DNA from: Halanaerobiaceae bacterium
GTDB lineage: Bacteria > Bacillota_F > Halanaerobiia > Halanaerobiales > CSSED10-376
Length of the DNA stretch: 5,450 nucleotides
NCBI GenBank assembly: GCA_003557445.1
Contig: PWOK01000045.1
Location: 1-5,450, forward strand
Reading direction: 5' to 3'
Positions 5,069 to 5,450 of the stretch are shown here, piece after piece; position 1 is the stretch's first letter; each line of letters starts with the position of its first letter. Position numbers and translations under genes: made by a program. The notes under the pieces are model-generated. The model made no database searches, was not told the origin of the DNA, and was given only the letters and a program-made list of their open reading frames with translations.

Positions 5069-5083
5069 TGTTAGCAATATAAA

Positions 5084-5450
5084 ATGATTAATAAGGATAC
5101 CGTTTTATTTGATCTGGATGGTACATTACTACCAATAGATATAGATCAATTTTTAAAAAAGTATTTTAAATTATTAACCGGGGAATTTTCTGATCTGGCT
5201 GAACCTGAGGAATTTATTAATGCATTATATAAAGCCACTGAGGAAATGATTAATAATAAAGAAGAAAAAACCAATAAACAGGTATTTATTGATATTTTTT
5301 TTGAATTAATAGATATAGATGACAGAAATAAAATAATGAAAAGATTTGATATGTTTTATTTAAATAAATTTCCAGACTTACAAAAGGGTATTAAAAAAAA
5401 TTATGATGCTATAGAATTGGTTGATCTTTTTAAAGACAATAATTTCAAAA
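5084..5450 (+). CDS. HAD-superfamily hydrolase, N-terminal part (3' end outside window)
   Basis: 122 residues are visible. HAD motif I is intact at the N-terminus: V7-L-F-D10-L-D12-G-T-L-L, where D10 is the nucleophile and D12 the general acid/base of phosphate-transferring members. The stretch from about 20 to 105 is mainly helical and probably forms the C1 cap domain typical of phosphoglycolate phosphatase-like enzymes. Motifs II-IV lie beyond the window; the visible part ends near A-I-E-L-V-D-L-F, which in this family usually precedes motif II. The substrate, probably a small phosphorylated metabolite, cannot be told. An in-frame TAG at 5072-5074 makes ATG 5084 the first possible start. 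It is 135 bp downstream of the barrel operon and probably forms a separate transcription unit. Confidence 0.88.
   Translation, partial: MINKDTVLFDLDGTLLPIDIDQFLKKYFKLLTGEFSDLAEPEEFINALYKATEEMINNKEEKTNKQVFIDIFFELIDIDDRNKIMKRFDMFYLNKFPDLQKGIKKNYDAIELVDLFKDNNFK

Larger units (their letters stand above)
4945..5070 (-). pseudogene. Possible decayed gene remnant or small ORF in the spacer
   Basis: The minus strand is open for 41 codons, from just after a TAA at 5073-5071 to TAA 4947-4945, which overlaps the stop of the second barrel gene. The peptide has a plausible hydrophilic composition, with QDIDENQKQLL and RQDIKLHLNK segments, and is not simply low-complexity AT translation. However, the frame has no ATG, GTG or TTG until an ATG eight codons before the stop, and no SD. 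It may be the C-terminal end of a lost gene, or chance. No similarity is recognised. Confidence 0.2.

Noticed and set aside
4949..5083. Searched for an intrinsic terminator after the barrel operon
   Set aside because: Only very short weak stems such as TGAT/ATCA near 5018-5029, with no GC-rich stem followed by a T-run.

Overview
The window is strongly AT-rich, with purine-rich Shine-Dalgarno (SD) sites and some TTG/GTG starts, as in low-GC clostridia. Yet two adjacent genes encode secreted, beta-rich proteins that end in the aromatic C-terminal strand typical of outer-membrane beta-barrels. This points to a double-membraned Firmicute; a Halanaerobiales-like organism is my best guess, inferred from composition and gene content only.

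Layout. (1) 2-286 (+): C-terminal part of uroporphyrinogen-III synthase (HemD), cut by the left edge. (2) 274-1920 (-): a two-gene unit, first an enolase-superfamily enzyme of the mandelate racemase type, then 15 bases later an integral-membrane PAP2 phosphatase. Its end overlaps hemD tail to tail by 13 bp. (3) 1921-2175: a 255-bp divergent intergenic region with a candidate promoter and 19-bp palindrome for the minus-strand unit, and a small hairpin in the leader of the plus-strand unit. (4) 2176-4948 (+): four closely spaced genes (gaps 16, 28 and 20 nt): a membrane-anchored cyclophilin, a galactose-mutarotase-like lipoprotein and two homologous small outer-membrane barrel proteins. (5) 4949-5083: a short spacer with a possible gene remnant on the minus strand. 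(6) 5084-5450 (+): start of a HAD-family hydrolase, cut by the right edge.

How the genes may work together. The four-gene operon is entirely cell-envelope directed. A prolyl isomerase tethered outside the cytoplasmic membrane next to outer-membrane proteins suggests a role in folding exported proteins, and the lipoprotein probably binds or modifies a sugar. The minus-strand pair combines a probable acid-sugar enzyme with a lipid-phosphate phosphatase; I see no proven link between them.

I found no mobile element, CRISPR array, tRNA or rRNA. The most distinctive points are the envelope operon itself, a perfect internal SD that could give the cyclophilin a second, cytoplasmic form, and the enolase-superfamily gene, whose only usual start codon lies inside its own SD so that initiation at ATT is plausible.
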